Shown here piece after piece: positions 50,759 through 60,584 of a stretch of 64,000 nt of DNA. The notes below the pieces were generated by a model that was given only the letters and a program-made list of their open reading frames with translations, searched no databases and had not been told where the DNA came from. Both the position numbers and the translations under genes were made by a program. The stretch comes from CAZDUS01 sp964535015. Lineage in GTDB: Bacteria > Verrucomicrobiota > Kiritimatiellia > CAIKKV01 > CAITUY01. Positions within the stretch are counted from its first letter, which is position 1, and every line of letters begins with the position of its first letter. Location of the stretch: NCBI GenBank assembly GCA_964535015.1, contig CAZHRU010000003.1:1-64000 (forward strand). The letters run 5' to 3'.

Positions 50759-52123
50759 TCAATCCAGCATTGTGTAACCGGTTTCACGGTGATCCGTGAG
50801 ATCCAGGCCGATCCGCTCGGATTGTTCGGTGGCGCGCAGGCCGATCGTCTTATCCACGAGTTTCAGCAGGACAAAACTGGCCACGGCGGAATATGCCACG
50901 GTGACGGCGACGGCCTTGAGTTGGATCAGGAACTGGCCGGGGTTTCCGTAGAACAGGCCGTTGGCGCCCGCGCTATTGACGGTGGTGGTTGCCCACAACC
51001 CGGTGGCTAGGGCGCCCCAGATTCCGCCCACGCAGTGGACGCCGAAGGCATCCAGGGCGTCATCGTATCCGAGTTTCTCCTTCAGGACGCTGACGAACAG
51101 GTAGCAGATGACGCCTGCGCCGATGCCGATGCCGATGGCACCGCCGACGTTGACGAAGCCCGCGGCGGGGGTAATGGCAACCAGGCCGGCCACCGCGCCG
51201 GAGATCATGCCCAGCATGGTCATGCGCCGGTTGAACGCCACATCCATCAGTGCCCAGGCCAGACCCGCCACGGCGGAAGCCACATGCGTCACCACGAAGG
51301 CATTGCCCGCCAAGCCATTGGCGCCGAGCGCGCTTCCGGCGTTGAACCCGTACCAGCCGAACCACAGCAGGGATGCGCCCATGACGGCGAACGGCAGGTT
51401 ATGGGGCGGCGAGATTTTGTGGGGGTGCCCCAGGCGGCGTCCCAGCACCAGGGCGGCGACCAGGGCCGCGATACCGGCGTTGATATGGACCACGGTGCCG
51501 CCGGCAAAGTCCAGTGCGCCCATTTTACGGAGGAATCCGCCGACGCCCCACACCCAGTGGCACACGGGGTCATAGACGAGGGTGGACCAGAGCACCATGA
51601 AGACGGCGAAGGCGGCGAACTTCATACGTTCGGCAAAGGCGCCGATGATCAGGCCGGGAGTGATGACGGCAAACATCATTTGAAAGACCATGAAGACCTG
51701 GTGCGGTATGGTGCCGGCGTAGTCGGCATTGGGTTCCATTCCCACCATCTTCAGCATCGCCCAATCCAGATTGCCGATTACTCCCTTGATGTCAGGGCCG
51801 AACGAGAGACTATACCCGAACAGTACCCATTGCAGGCTGACGGCGCACATCAGGAAGAAGCACTGCATCAGGATCGAGAGCACGTTCTTCTTTCTAACCA
51901 GGCCCCCGTAGAACAGGGCGAGGCCCGGGATGGTCATCAGCATCACCAGAGCGGTGCTGACGAGGACCCAGGCGGTATCGCCCGAGTTCACGGCGGAGGC
52001 GACAACTGCAACCGGCGCCGCCGTTGTTGCGGCGGTCTCATCCGCCAGAGCGGCGCTTGTGCCCGCCAGTGCCAATCCCGTTCCCATTAGTAACGTCATC
52101 CATCCTCTCGTTTTCACCTTCAT
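50759..52123 (-). CDS. amt: Ammonium transporter (Amt family)
   Basis: A 454-residue protein with a signal peptide (ALAGTSAALA) and about 11 membrane helices. Family motifs GLALFYGGLVRKKN, WVLFGYSLSFG, HINAGIAALVAALVLG and DDALDAFGVHCVGGIWGALATG are present. It conducts ammonium across the inner membrane and would be gated by the PII protein encoded next. SD AGGAGG lies right before the ATG at 52123, which sets the start. Candidate sigma-54 control was checked and not accepted. Confidence 0.95.
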   Translation of the reverse strand: MKVKTRGWMTLLMGTGLALAGTSAALADETAATTAAPVAVVASAVNSGDTAWVLVSTALVMLMTIPGLALFYGGLVRKKNVLSILMQCFFLMCAVSLQWVLFGYSLSFGPDIKGVIGNLDWAMLKMVGMEPNADYAGTIPHQVFMVFQMMFAVITPGLIIGAFAERMKFAAFAVFMVLWSTLVYDPVCHWVWGVGGFLRKMGALDFAGGTVVHINAGIAALVAALVLGRRLGHPHKISPPHNLPFAVMGASLLWFGWYGFNAGSALGANGLAGNAFVVTHVASAVAGLAWALMDVAFNRRMTMLGMISGAVAGLVAITPAAGFVNVGGAIGIGIGAGVICYLFVSVLKEKLGYDDALDAFGVHCVGGIWGALATGLWATTTVNSAGANGLFYGNPGQFLIQLKAVAVTVAYSAVASFVLLKLVDKTIGLRATEQSERIGLDLTDHRETGYTMLD

Positions 52124-52385
52124 TCCTCCTTCTTCTGTTGAGCTTCTCATTGTGTGACTCCAACCATTGTTGTCTGGGTCTATATCATGATGTGTGCCAA
52201 CCCTTGTCCTGTGCAGGTGTCGCAAGTCGCAAGTGGCTTGTGAGAAATGACATACAGATAATATTATTGTGGGGCGCCAGGCGGGTCGCTTGAATTACTA
52301 TGATTCAATTATGTAGGTGAGATTGGCAAACATACAGAACTGTAACTCATTTACCTGTATCGAACACGGTGAAGGTTTGCATGGA

Positions 52386-52600
52386 TTTCTCTCCTGGGGC
52401 AGACCGTGCTGAACATGTCAGGGATGCCGTGGATGTTCACCGTTTGCCTCCACCGGCGCAAGGCCGGTGGGCGGCGAAGTCACGGGGATGCCGGTGGGCG
52501 GCGAAGTCACGGGGATGCCGGTGGGCGGCGAAGTCACGGGGATGCCGTGGACGTTCAACGTTTGCCTCCACCGGCGCAAGGCCGGTGGGCGGCGAAGGCA
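52386..52600. repeat. Family D hairpins around three exact 27-base tandem repeats
   Basis: Two CCACCGGC/GCCGGTGG hairpins (52450-52470 and 52568-52588) enclose a 27-base unit repeated exactly three times (52464-52490, 52491-52517, 52518-52544). A family F unit (TCTCCTGGGGCAGACC) precedes at about 52390. It lies in the 582-base spacer between divergent amt and tetR; nothing else in 52124-52385 is supported. Confidence 0.8.
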
Positions 52601-52667
52601 TCTGGGCAGGTGTGGGGTGGTTTGGATTGCAAAGAGGTGTTGACGGGCATGGCGAAAAAGATTAATG

Positions 52668-52681
52668 AGTAAGCACTTACT
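52668..52681. promoter_or_regulatory. Palindromic TetR-type operator
   Basis: AGTAAG-CA-CTTACT is a perfect inverted repeat 25 bases before the GTG of the TetR gene and just after a TTGACG box (52640-52645). Position and form fit an autoregulatory operator for the TetR protein controlling its efflux operon. Confidence 0.65.
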
Positions 52682-52705
52682 TATTCAGGAGAGAGGGGTT
52701 TCAGA

Positions 52706-53362
52706 GTGGCCAGGCCGATTTCCATCCAGACCGACGTGATCCTGAGAGCCGCCCGCACGATGTTCATGCGGGATGGATACCGGGCCAGTACCGCCCGGAT
52801 TGCCCGGGAGGCCGGGGTTTCGGAGGGGTCGGTCTTCAAGCATTTCAAAAGCAAGGCCAACCTGTTCCTGACGGCGATGGAAGTGGAGGCGGGTGATCCG
52901 GCGTGGGAGACGCATCTGCTGGAGGGCGCCGGGCGTGTGGACCCGCAGGAGGCGCTTGAATCGGCCGGGTTGCAGCTTCTCAAGCAATTGCGGCTGACGT
53001 TGCCGCGGTTGATGATGGTCAACGCGAGCGGGGTGACGATCCCGAATCACCATGTGCCCGGTGAGCGACCCTGTCCGCTCCAGAAGATGGATGTGTTGCG
53101 CCGGTATTTCACGGCCGAAGTCCGTTGCGGGCGGCTGGCGATGGACTCTCCCCAGATCCAGGCGCATTTGTTTATCGGGGCGTTGGCGCATTACGCCTGG
53201 TGCGAGACGTTGTTCGGGCACCGGTCGGGTTCCCCGGCGTCGTATGTGCGGGGGCTCGTGGATACGATTTTGAGGGCGACTCGGGCGCCGTTGAGCGGGC
53301 GCAAGGGGCCGCGGTTGTCCTGTGGAACGATGCAAGGAAAGAAGACAAGAGGGATCAAGTGA
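52706..53362 (+). CDS. TetR-family transcriptional repressor
   Basis: A 218-residue regulator. The N-terminal helix-turn-helix (about 10-55) reads ARTMFMRDGYRASTARIAREAGVSEGSVFKHFKSK in family style (pieces: FMRDGYRAST, IAREAGVSEGSVFKHF). The remaining helices form the ligand and dimer domain. GTG at 52706 follows GGAGAGAGG. It is first in an operon with TolC, MFP and RND genes and its stop shares one base with the next start (TGATG), so it probably represses its own operon until an inducer is bound. Confidence 0.93.
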   Translation: MARPISIQTDVILRAARTMFMRDGYRASTARIAREAGVSEGSVFKHFKSKANLFLTAMEVEAGDPAWETHLLEGAGRVDPQEALESAGLQLLKQLRLTLPRLMMVNASGVTIPNHHVPGERPCPLQKMDVLRRYFTAEVRCGRLAMDSPQIQAHLFIGALAHYAWCETLFGHRSGSPASYVRGLVDTILRATRAPLSGRKGPRLSCGTMQGKKTRGIK

Positions 53363-54810
53363 TGAAAGCAACTCGTGTTCATATCCTGTTGGCGTCCAGT
53401 CTGGCCTTCTGGGTGGCCGGGTGTGTGCAGGTGCCGCCGCCTGCCTCGCGGGTCGAGGTTTGGACGCCGCCGGACGACGCGCGCCAATCGGACGTGTCGT
53501 GGCGTGAAGTCCGCGCCCAGGCGGTTCCCGATCTGGACAAGCCGCTGTCGCTGTACAGTCTGGCCGCTCTTGCCTTGGAGAACAACCCGGCCACCCGCAA
53601 GGCGTGGAATGAGGCGCGGGCGGCTTCCGAGCAGGTCCGTTATGCCGAGGGCTACTTCATGCCTAGCGTGACCGCAGTGGCCGGGCTCACGCGGGTGAAT
53701 GTTGCCGCCCATCCGGAGAGTTATGATGAGAACAAGATGACCTATGGGCCGGGGCTTCAGTTAAATTACCTGGTCTGCAACTTCGGGGGCGGGCGGAATG
53801 CCGCCGTGGAGCAGGCGTTGCAGACGGTCTATGCCGCCAACTTCGCCTTCAATCGCGCCATCCAGGACACGTTGTTGGGGGTGGAGATCGCCTATTACGG
53901 TGTGATCAGTGCGCAGGCGGGGGTGGAGGCGGCGGCCACGAATGCCTTGGATGCCAAGGCGATCCTGGCGGCGGCCACCGACCGGCGTGATGCGGGGTTG
54001 GGAATTGATCTGGAGGTTCTGCAGGCGCAAGCGGTGTACGACCAAGCGCTCTATGCCCTGGTAGCGGCAGAGGGGCAGAGGAAGATTGCGCAGGGACTGT
54101 TGGCGCAGGCCGTGCACCTGCCGGCCGATACGTCAATCCCGCTCGCCCCGCCTGAGGGGGACATGCCGGCCTCGCTCTCCGGGCGTGATATTCGGGGGCT
54201 GATTGACGCGGCGCTGGCGCGCCGGCCGGACCTGGCGGCGTTGCGGGCGACCCTGGCGTCGCGGGAGGCCTCCGTCCGGGTGGGCCGCGCATCGCGGTGG
54301 CCGTCGCTTTATCTCAACGGGGCGGTGATGCGTGACTACTATGAACTTTACGGGGCGAGCAACCGTGGTGTGGCCTCGGATGATTGGTCGTACACGGGCG
54401 GGGCAAGTTTGAAGTGGAATCTCTTTGACGGGTTCCAGACCCTGAGTTCCGTGCGCACAGCCGAGGCGCAGGCCGAGGCCGCGCGGGCACAACTCCGGCA
54501 GGCGGAACTGGCGGCTGGCTCCGAGGTGTGGGCCAGGTTCCACAACTACGAGACGGCCCTCCGCAAGTATGAATCCAGTCTCGTCGTCCTGAAGAGTGCG
54601 ATGGCGGCGCGGGAATTGTCCCTTGAGAGTTACAAGTCCGGTGTCAAGACACTGCTCGATCTGCTGAATGCCGAGACCCAGTTATCGCAAGCCCGCAGTC
54701 AGCAGGTGGCGGTGCGGCAGGAGGTCTTCTCGGCCTTGGCCTATTTGACCCATGTGACGGGACTCACGGAAAAGGGTCATCACGGGATTGCTCAACCGCA
54801 ACAACAGTGA
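53362..54810 (+). CDS. TolC-like outer-membrane efflux lipoprotein
   Basis: A 482-residue outer-membrane factor with a strong lipobox (FWVAGCVQ; acylated Cys20). Two TolC-repeat halves are seen: the helices AWNEARAASEQVRYAEGY and later VRVGRASRWPSLYLNGAV, and in the second half WNLFDGFQTLSSVRTAEAQ and ALRKYESSLVVLKSAM. It forms the exit duct of a tripartite efflux pump. ATG at 53362 follows the TetR stop directly; the adapter gene is 26 bases downstream. Confidence 0.94.
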   Translation: MKATRVHILLASSLAFWVAGCVQVPPPASRVEVWTPPDDARQSDVSWREVRAQAVPDLDKPLSLYSLAALALENNPATRKAWNEARAASEQVRYAEGYFMPSVTAVAGLTRVNVAAHPESYDENKMTYGPGLQLNYLVCNFGGGRNAAVEQALQTVYAANFAFNRAIQDTLLGVEIAYYGVISAQAGVEAAATNALDAKAILAAATDRRDAGLGIDLEVLQAQAVYDQALYALVAAEGQRKIAQGLLAQAVHLPADTSIPLAPPEGDMPASLSGRDIRGLIDAALARRPDLAALRATLASREASVRVGRASRWPSLYLNGAVMRDYYELYGASNRGVASDDWSYTGGASLKWNLFDGFQTLSSVRTAEAQAEAARAQLRQAELAAGSEVWARFHNYETALRKYESSLVVLKSAMAARELSLESYKSGVKTLLDLLNAETQLSQARSQQVAVRQEVFSALAYLTHVTGLTEKGHHGIAQPQQQ

Positions 54811-54836
54811 CTTTGCAGAGAAAGGGAAATCAAAGG

Positions 54837-55970
54837 ATGAAAACCAAACTTCACGGATCGGTAGTTGTAGTCGCCGCCACGGTGTTGGCGATGGCACTGT
54901 GTGCCTGTGGTAAGAAACAAGCCGCCGCTTTCCAGCCGCCGCCGGCGATGGTGAGTATGGCGACAGCGGTCCAGGCGGATACTCCTGTTGTCATCGCGGC
55001 CTATGGAACGATCCAGGATCGGGAAAGCGTGGACGTGGTCCCCCAGGTGTCGGGGATTCTGCTGTCCATCCTGGTACAGGAAGGGGCGGTGGTGACCAAC
55101 GGTCAGCCGCTTTTCCAGATTGATCCGCGCGACTATCAGGTTCGAGTGGAGCAGGCGGAAAGCATGGTGGCGATTGACCGGGCGAACCTTGACCAGGGGC
55201 GTGCCACGTTACAGCGCAACCAAGGACTGCTGGAGAAGCGTCTGATTGCGCCGGACACCTTTGACAACATCAAGACCAAGGTGGCGGCGTTGGAGTCGCA
55301 ACTGAGGATGGATGAGGCGGGGTTGGCGCAGGCCCGGCTCAATCTCGCCCGCTGCACCATTTCCGCCCCAATCGGCGGTGTCTGTTCCAAGCGGTATGTT
55401 GACGCGGGGAATCTGGTGGCCGCCGGAATGTCCCGTCTGATCAACGTCCGCAGTTACGATCCCCTGCGCCTCGAGTGTTCGGTCTCCGAGCAGTACTTGC
55501 CGGCGCTTCGGAGTGCCTTGTCAGCGGGGGCGCTGGCCGTATCGGTGACGGCCCGTGGCGATACCAATGTCTACTGGGGCACGGTGTCGTTCATGGACAA
55601 TGCGGTGAATCCGGTGGCTGGAACCATCCTGTTGCGGGGCGAGATTCCGAATCCGGCCCTGAACCTATGGGCCAACCAGTTTGTGAACGTTCAGATTACG
55701 GTGGCGTCCGTTCCAGGCGCCATCCTGGTCCCGGAGAGCGCTGTGCAACTGGGCAAGCGGGGCCCCTATCTCTATGTGGTGGGCGCGGATCAAAAGGCTG
55801 TAATACGACCGGTCAAGACCGGGGTTCGGCGGAACGACTGGATTCAGATCACCGAGGGAGTGGCTGCTGGCGAAACGGTGGTTTCGCTGGGGCAGATCAA
55901 GTTGTATCCGGGGGTGACGGTTGTGGATCCGGCCAAGATGCCGCCGGCGGCTGGTCTTAAGCCCCATTGA
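54837..55970 (+). CDS. RND efflux periplasmic adapter (membrane fusion protein)
   Basis: A 377-residue MFP/HlyD-like protein. A lipobox-like LCACGKK ends the signal. The barrel-sandwich half-motifs (VVPQVSGILLSILVQEGAVV, TISAPIGGVCSKRYV), a coiled-coil hairpin (about 105-160) and a beta-barrel domain (about 195-290) are in the usual order. It links the RND pump to the TolC-like channel. ATG at 54837 has GGGAAAT and AAAGG before it; the coding region ends 26 bases ahead of the pump gene. Confidence 0.94.
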   Translation: MKTKLHGSVVVVAATVLAMALCACGKKQAAAFQPPPAMVSMATAVQADTPVVIAAYGTIQDRESVDVVPQVSGILLSILVQEGAVVTNGQPLFQIDPRDYQVRVEQAESMVAIDRANLDQGRATLQRNQGLLEKRLIAPDTFDNIKTKVAALESQLRMDEAGLAQARLNLARCTISAPIGGVCSKRYVDAGNLVAAGMSRLINVRSYDPLRLECSVSEQYLPALRSALSAGALAVSVTARGDTNVYWGTVSFMDNAVNPVAGTILLRGEIPNPALNLWANQFVNVQITVASVPGAILVPESAVQLGKRGPYLYVVGADQKAVIRPVKTGVRRNDWIQITEGVAAGETVVSLGQIKLYPGVTVVDPAKMPPAAGLKPH

Positions 55971-55996
55971 AGTACGAGGGAATCACGGAGGTTGCA

Positions 55997-58900
55997 ATGA
56001 CGTTTTCAGAAGTATTCATCCGGCGGCCAGTCATGACAATTCTGGTCACCGTTCTCATGGTGGTTGGCGGGGTCTGGGCTTATTTACGGCTTCCAGTCAA
56101 CAGTCTGCCGACGGTGGACTATCCCGTGATTCAGGTGACGGTTGCCTATCCTGGTGCCAGTCCGGCCACGATGGCCTCGGCGGTGGCCACGCCGCTTGAA
56201 AATGAATTCACGCAGATCAACGGGCTACAGTTCATGTATTCGGACAACAAGCAGGGGGTCAGCACCATTACGCTGACCTTCAGTTTGAGCCGCAACGTGG
56301 ATCTGGTGGCGCCGGATGTCCAGGCGGCTATCACGCGGGCGGCGCGTAACCTGCCCACCGATCTGCCGAGTCCGCCCATCTACAAGAAGTTCAACCCGTC
56401 GGATTCGCCGATTTTCTACCTGATGGTCTATTCCGAGACCATGCCCCACGGCGAACTCTATGACTACGCCAACCAGGTGGTGGCGCGGAAACTCAGTATG
56501 GTCGAAGGGGTGTCGAAGGTGGAGGTGTTTGGTTCCAAGCGTGCCGTGCGCATCCAGTTCAGTCCCGAGAAACTGGCCGCCTACCAGATTGGCGTGGACG
56601 AGTTGGCCCTGGCGCTCCAGGCGGGGACGGTCAACATTCCCGGCGGCAGTTTGAACGGCGCGTCGCGCACCTACACCATCGAGCCGCAGGGGCAACTCCG
56701 CACCGCCCGCGAATTTGAAAACCTGGTCGTTGCCTCGCGTCTGGGCGCGCCGGTCCGGTTGCGGGATGTCGCCACGTGCGTTGACAGCATTGGCAACGAG
56801 TTGGTGAACATCCGGTTCAGTCCGCCGGGCCGCCCGGACTATGAAAAATGCGTGGTAATGCCTGTGTCGCGCGTGAGCGGGGCGAATACGGTGGCGGTGG
56901 CGGACCGGGTGGTCAAGGCGCTGGAAGAGGCCAGGCGAGAACTGCCTTCCATGGTTCAACTGGAGATCATGTTCAACGGCGCCGATCCCATCCGTGAATC
57001 ACTCCATGATGTTCAGGTCACGGTTATCATCGCGCTGGTCATGGTGGTGCTGGTGATCTTCTTCTTCCTGGGGCGTGTTCGCGAGACCATCATTCCGGCT
57101 ATTGTCCTGCCGATTTCCCTGTTGGGAACCTTTGCCATGATGCTGCCGGTGGGGTTCAATCTTGATACCCTTTCGCTGATGGGCATCATCCTGGCCGTGG
57201 GGTTCCTGGTGGATGACGCCATTGTGGTGCTGGAGAACACGGTGCGCCATCTTGAGGAAGGCCTGAAGCCCATCCCCGCGGCGCTGAAGAGCATGAAGGA
57301 AATCTCGTTCACCGTGATTTCCACGAGTGCGGCGCTGGTCATTGTGTTCCTGCCGCTGGTGTTCATGACGGGGGCGGTGGGGCGGAACCTGAGGGAATTC
57401 GCCTTGACGGTCATTTTCGCTGTCATTGTTTCCACCGTTCTGGCGCTGACGTTGTCGCCCATGATGTGTGCGCGTATCCTGCACCGCGCCAAGGATCCGA
57501 ACCGGATCCAGCGTTCCATCACCGGGTTTATTGCGGGGATGGTGCGGATATACGGGCGTGCGCTCCATTTCCAACTGCGGCACAAGTGGTTGGCCCTGGT
57601 GGCCTGGTTGCTTTGCATCGTGGGGGCCGTCGTGTTGTACTTCAAGATACCCGGGGACTTCCTGCCGCCGGGGGATAGCAGTTTCATCATGGGTCCGATG
57701 CTCATGCCCCAGGGTGCTTCCACTGAGCAGATGCAAGCCTACCAGGCCAAGGTGACGGCGCTGATCAAGCAGGATCCCAACGTCACTAAACTCGGGAGCG
57801 TCACGGGATTCATGCCCGGGTCGGACCAGAGTCTGGGGTTTGTGTTCATCCGGCTGAAACCCCCGAAGGGTCGGCCGCCGATTGATCAGATTGCCATGAA
57901 ACTCATGATGCAGTTGATGGCGATTCCGGATGGTTTCTGTGCCCTGCGTCCGGCGCCGGTGCTCAAGATCAGTTCGGGAGGCGATCCGACGGCGGTTGGC
58001 AGTGACTACGCGTACTTGCTCAAGGGGTTGGACCGCGAGACGGTCTATTCGACGGCCCTGCAGTTGCAGAGGGAGATGAGTACCATAGGCCTTTTGAATC
58101 CGATGACCATCCAGAACAGTGTCAAGTTGGGGATGCCGATGCTCAACGTCGCGCTTGACCGGGACCGGGCCTCGGCGTTGGGGATCACGGCCGGTTCCAT
58201 TGAGCGGGCACTGGCGCTGGCGTTTGCGGGGGGGTATGTGGCCCAGTTCACGACCGACCAGGACCAGTACCAGGTCATACCGGAAATCCAGAAGTCCAGC
58301 CAGCGGTTGCCGGATGATTTGGCGTTGCTCTATTTGCGGTCCGCCCAGGGGGGATTGGTTCCCATGAAGTCCATTATTCAGTGGCGTGAGACGGCGGGGC
58401 CCCAGAGTGTTCCGCATGCGCAGCAGCATGATGCCGCTGTTATTTCGTTCAGTGCGTGGCCGGGGATTCCGCTGGGGGTGGTGCTCGGGGAAGTGGAGAA
58501 GAAGATAGCGTCCGTTCTGCCGCCGACGGTACACGGGGAGTTCATTGGCGACGCCCTGGAATTCCGGAAATCCATTGCGAGTCTGGGGTTGTTGCTGTTG
58601 ATCGCCATCTTCCTCAAATACATCATTCTCGGGATTCTCTATGAGAGTTACATTCATCCTATCACGATTCTCACGACCCTGCCGGTGGCTCTATTTGGCG
58701 GGTTCCTGACGCTTTTCATCTTTGGCAGTACGTTGTCGCTCTATGCCTACATCGGGGTATTCGTGCTGTTGGGGTTGATCACCAAGAACGGGATTCTGAT
58801 GGTGGACTTTGCGTTGCAGAGGAAGGCCGAGGGCATGAACAGTTACGACGCCATTCACAGTGCCTGTGTGGTCCGGTTCCGTCCGATTCTCATGACGGGG

Positions 58901-59098
58901 TTATGCGCCATTCTGGGGGCGGTGCCGATTGCCTTCGGGTATGGGGCGGATGCGTCCAGCCGGGTTCCGCTTGGACTGGTGGTGATGGGCGGGATGATTT
59001 TCGCGCAGGTGATTACGTTGTTTGTAACGCCCGGGATTTATCTCTACATGGAGAAAATCCAGGAACGCCTGTTCAAGGCGAGGACGGATCTGGAGTAG
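55997..59098 (+). CDS. RND-family multidrug efflux pump (HAE1/AcrB-MdtB type)
   Basis: A 1033-residue inner-membrane pump of the normal length. TM1 (FIRRPVMTILVTVLMVVGG), large periplasmic porter domains, and the proton-relay acidic pair Asp406-Asp407 in VDDAIVVLENT are present, with further motifs PGASPATMASAVATPLENEF in the first porter domain. It should export drugs or metabolites with TolC-MFP. SD GGAGG is eight bases before the ATG. The 3' end overlaps the convergent lactate permease by 26 bases. Confidence 0.96.
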   Translation: MTFSEVFIRRPVMTILVTVLMVVGGVWAYLRLPVNSLPTVDYPVIQVTVAYPGASPATMASAVATPLENEFTQINGLQFMYSDNKQGVSTITLTFSLSRNVDLVAPDVQAAITRAARNLPTDLPSPPIYKKFNPSDSPIFYLMVYSETMPHGELYDYANQVVARKLSMVEGVSKVEVFGSKRAVRIQFSPEKLAAYQIGVDELALALQAGTVNIPGGSLNGASRTYTIEPQGQLRTAREFENLVVASRLGAPVRLRDVATCVDSIGNELVNIRFSPPGRPDYEKCVVMPVSRVSGANTVAVADRVVKALEEARRELPSMVQLEIMFNGADPIRESLHDVQVTVIIALVMVVLVIFFFLGRVRETIIPAIVLPISLLGTFAMMLPVGFNLDTLSLMGIILAVGFLVDDAIVVLENTVRHLEEGLKPIPAALKSMKEISFTVISTSAALVIVFLPLVFMTGAVGRNLREFALTVIFAVIVSTVLALTLSPMMCARILHRAKDPNRIQRSITGFIAGMVRIYGRALHFQLRHKWLALVAWLLCIVGAVVLYFKIPGDFLPPGDSSFIMGPMLMPQGASTEQMQAYQAKVTALIKQDPNVTKLGSVTGFMPGSDQSLGFVFIRLKPPKGRPPIDQIAMKLMMQLMAIPDGFCALRPAPVLKISSGGDPTAVGSDYAYLLKGLDRETVYSTALQLQREMSTIGLLNPMTIQNSVKLGMPMLNVALDRDRASALGITAGSIERALALAFAGGYVAQFTTDQDQYQVIPEIQKSSQRLPDDLALLYLRSAQGGLVPMKSIIQWRETAGPQSVPHAQQHDAAVISFSAWPGIPLGVVLGEVEKKIASVLPPTVHGEFIGDALEFRKSIASLGLLLLIAIFLKYIILGILYESYIHPITILTTLPVALFGGFLTLFIFGSTLSLYAYIGVFVLLGLITKNGILMVDFALQRKAEGMNSYDAIHSACVVRFRPILMTGLCAILGAVPIAFGYGADASSRVPLGLVVMGGMIFAQVITLFVTPGIYLYMEKIQERLFKARTDLE

Positions 59099-60584
59099 CC
59101 CCGAGGTAGATCACTGCACTGAGAAGAACCAGATATCCGGCGCAATAGACGATGGTGGTTCTCAGGATTTCGTTTTGGCGGGATTCCACGCCGGCGATTG
59201 AGGCGCCCACCGAGATGCTTTGCGGGGAGATCATCTTGCCGGCGGTGGCACCCGAGGTGTTGGCGGCGGAAAGCCATGCGGGGTCGTAGCCTGTGTTGAT
59301 GGCGGTTTGCTTCTGTAATGACCCCAGCAGGATGTTGGACGAGGTGTCGCTGCCGGTCACAAAGGTTCCGATGGCGCCGAGCCACGGTGAGAGGAGGGGG
59401 AAATACCCGCCCACGGTGGATGCGAGCATTTTGGCGACGGAGGCGATCATGCCCGAGGCGGTCATGATCTTGGCCAGGATCAGGATCGAGATGACGACCA
59501 CGGCGGTGCGCCGGAGTTTTGCGGCGGCCTGACCGACAAGGTGCAGGGATCGTTTGAAGGTCAGGCCGCCCGCAAGGGTGCCGATGAAGCCGGAAAGCAT
59601 CAGGAGCGTTCCCGGCGAGGTGAGCAGATCCAGGGGGACAGTGTGGCCGTTGCCGCCCAGTGACAGGACGAAAGGGGGCTTTTGGAGGATTTTGAGGGGG
59701 GTGAGGCGGGTGGCCAGGACCATAACGAGAAGGCAGATGAAGGGGAGAGAGGCGGTGAACAGGGAAGGTTCGCCGGGTTCGCGCGGAGTAACGGGCGTAT
59801 TCTGCCTGAGGCAGTGACTGTAGGCGACATAAGCGAACAGGGAGATGAGGGATCCGCCGACGGCCACCAGTTCGGGGCCGGAGAACCAGGCGATGAGCAG
59901 TTGTGTTGTTGAGAAGACAACGCCGATAAACAGGGCTTCGAGCAGGGAGCGACGGGATCCGCGCCAGCCGCCGTTCGCCATGAGGACCAGGACGGATGGG
60001 ATCAGGACGGCGAAGAGTGCCAATTGAACGGCCGTATGCCGGGTCAGGGTGGTGATGTCCAGTCCAGTTGCGTTGGCCAGGGCGAACATCGGGATGCCCA
60101 GGCCGCCAAAGGCGACGGGGACGGAATTGGCCACGAGGCAGATCACGGTGGCCCGAACGGGTTTGATGCCAAGGACAATCAGCATGCCAGCGGGGACGGC
60201 GACGGCGGAACCGAAGCCAGCCACGGATTCGAGGAATCCGCCCAGGCAGAAGGCGATCAGGACGACTTGGACGGGTCGGTCGGGTGTGACGGCCGTGATG
60301 AAGCGGCGGAACGTGTTGATGGCCTTGGTTTCCGTGCAGGCCAGGAAGACGAAGATGGCGGCGAGGATCACCCACAGGATGGGAACCACGGCGGTGACGG
60401 TTCCTTCGAAAGCGGCCCAACCGAGGAGGGGGAGGGAGGCGTTCCAACCGGACCAGGCGAGCAGGGCGGTCGCGGTGGCGGCCAACAGGGCGACAGCGTG
60501 GGCGGGACGTCTCGTGAAGCCCAGTCCGATGAAGAGCAAGACCAACGGGACCAACCCAACGAATCCTGAAGATAGATCAGTCAT
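59073..60584 (-). CDS. L-lactate permease-family transporter
   Basis: A 503-residue protein with about 12-13 membrane helices, the LctP pattern FLESVAGFGSAVAVPAG, and the late SGATAGKMISPQSISVGAS. It should import L-lactate or glycolate with protons. It is somewhat shorter than E. coli LldP. No lactate dehydrogenase is adjacent. Start ATG at 60584; the tail overlaps the RND pump gene from the opposite strand. Confidence 0.9.
   Translation of the reverse strand: MTDLSSGFVGLVPLVLLFIGLGFTRRPAHAVALLAATATALLAWSGWNASLPLLGWAAFEGTVTAVVPILWVILAAIFVFLACTETKAINTFRRFITAVTPDRPVQVVLIAFCLGGFLESVAGFGSAVAVPAGMLIVLGIKPVRATVICLVANSVPVAFGGLGIPMFALANATGLDITTLTRHTAVQLALFAVLIPSVLVLMANGGWRGSRRSLLEALFIGVVFSTTQLLIAWFSGPELVAVGGSLISLFAYVAYSHCLRQNTPVTPREPGEPSLFTASLPFICLLVMVLATRLTPLKILQKPPFVLSLGGNGHTVPLDLLTSPGTLLMLSGFIGTLAGGLTFKRSLHLVGQAAAKLRRTAVVVISILILAKIMTASGMIASVAKMLASTVGGYFPLLSPWLGAIGTFVTGSDTSSNILLGSLQKQTAINTGYDPAWLSAANTSGATAGKMISPQSISVGASIAGVESRQNEILRTTIVYCAGYLVLLSAVIYLGATPDPSSP

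Noticed and set aside
52170..52200. Sigma-54-like site before amt (minus strand TGGCAC)
   Set aside because: The -24 box fits but the -12 position reads GA rather than GC, so it fails the core GG-N10-GC rule.
52464..52544. CRISPR-like tandem 27-mers
   Set aside because: The units are contiguous with no unique spacers and there are only three, with no cas gene nearby.
56999..58657. Minus-strand open frame of about 552 codons
   Set aside because: It is antisense to the RND pump. The product is His/Arg/Gln-rich, as expected for complement reading of a GC-rich gene.
59044..60447. Minus-strand open frame of about 467 codons
   Set aside because: It is the same strand as the lactate permease but in another frame, Arg/His/Pro-rich and without helices or motifs.
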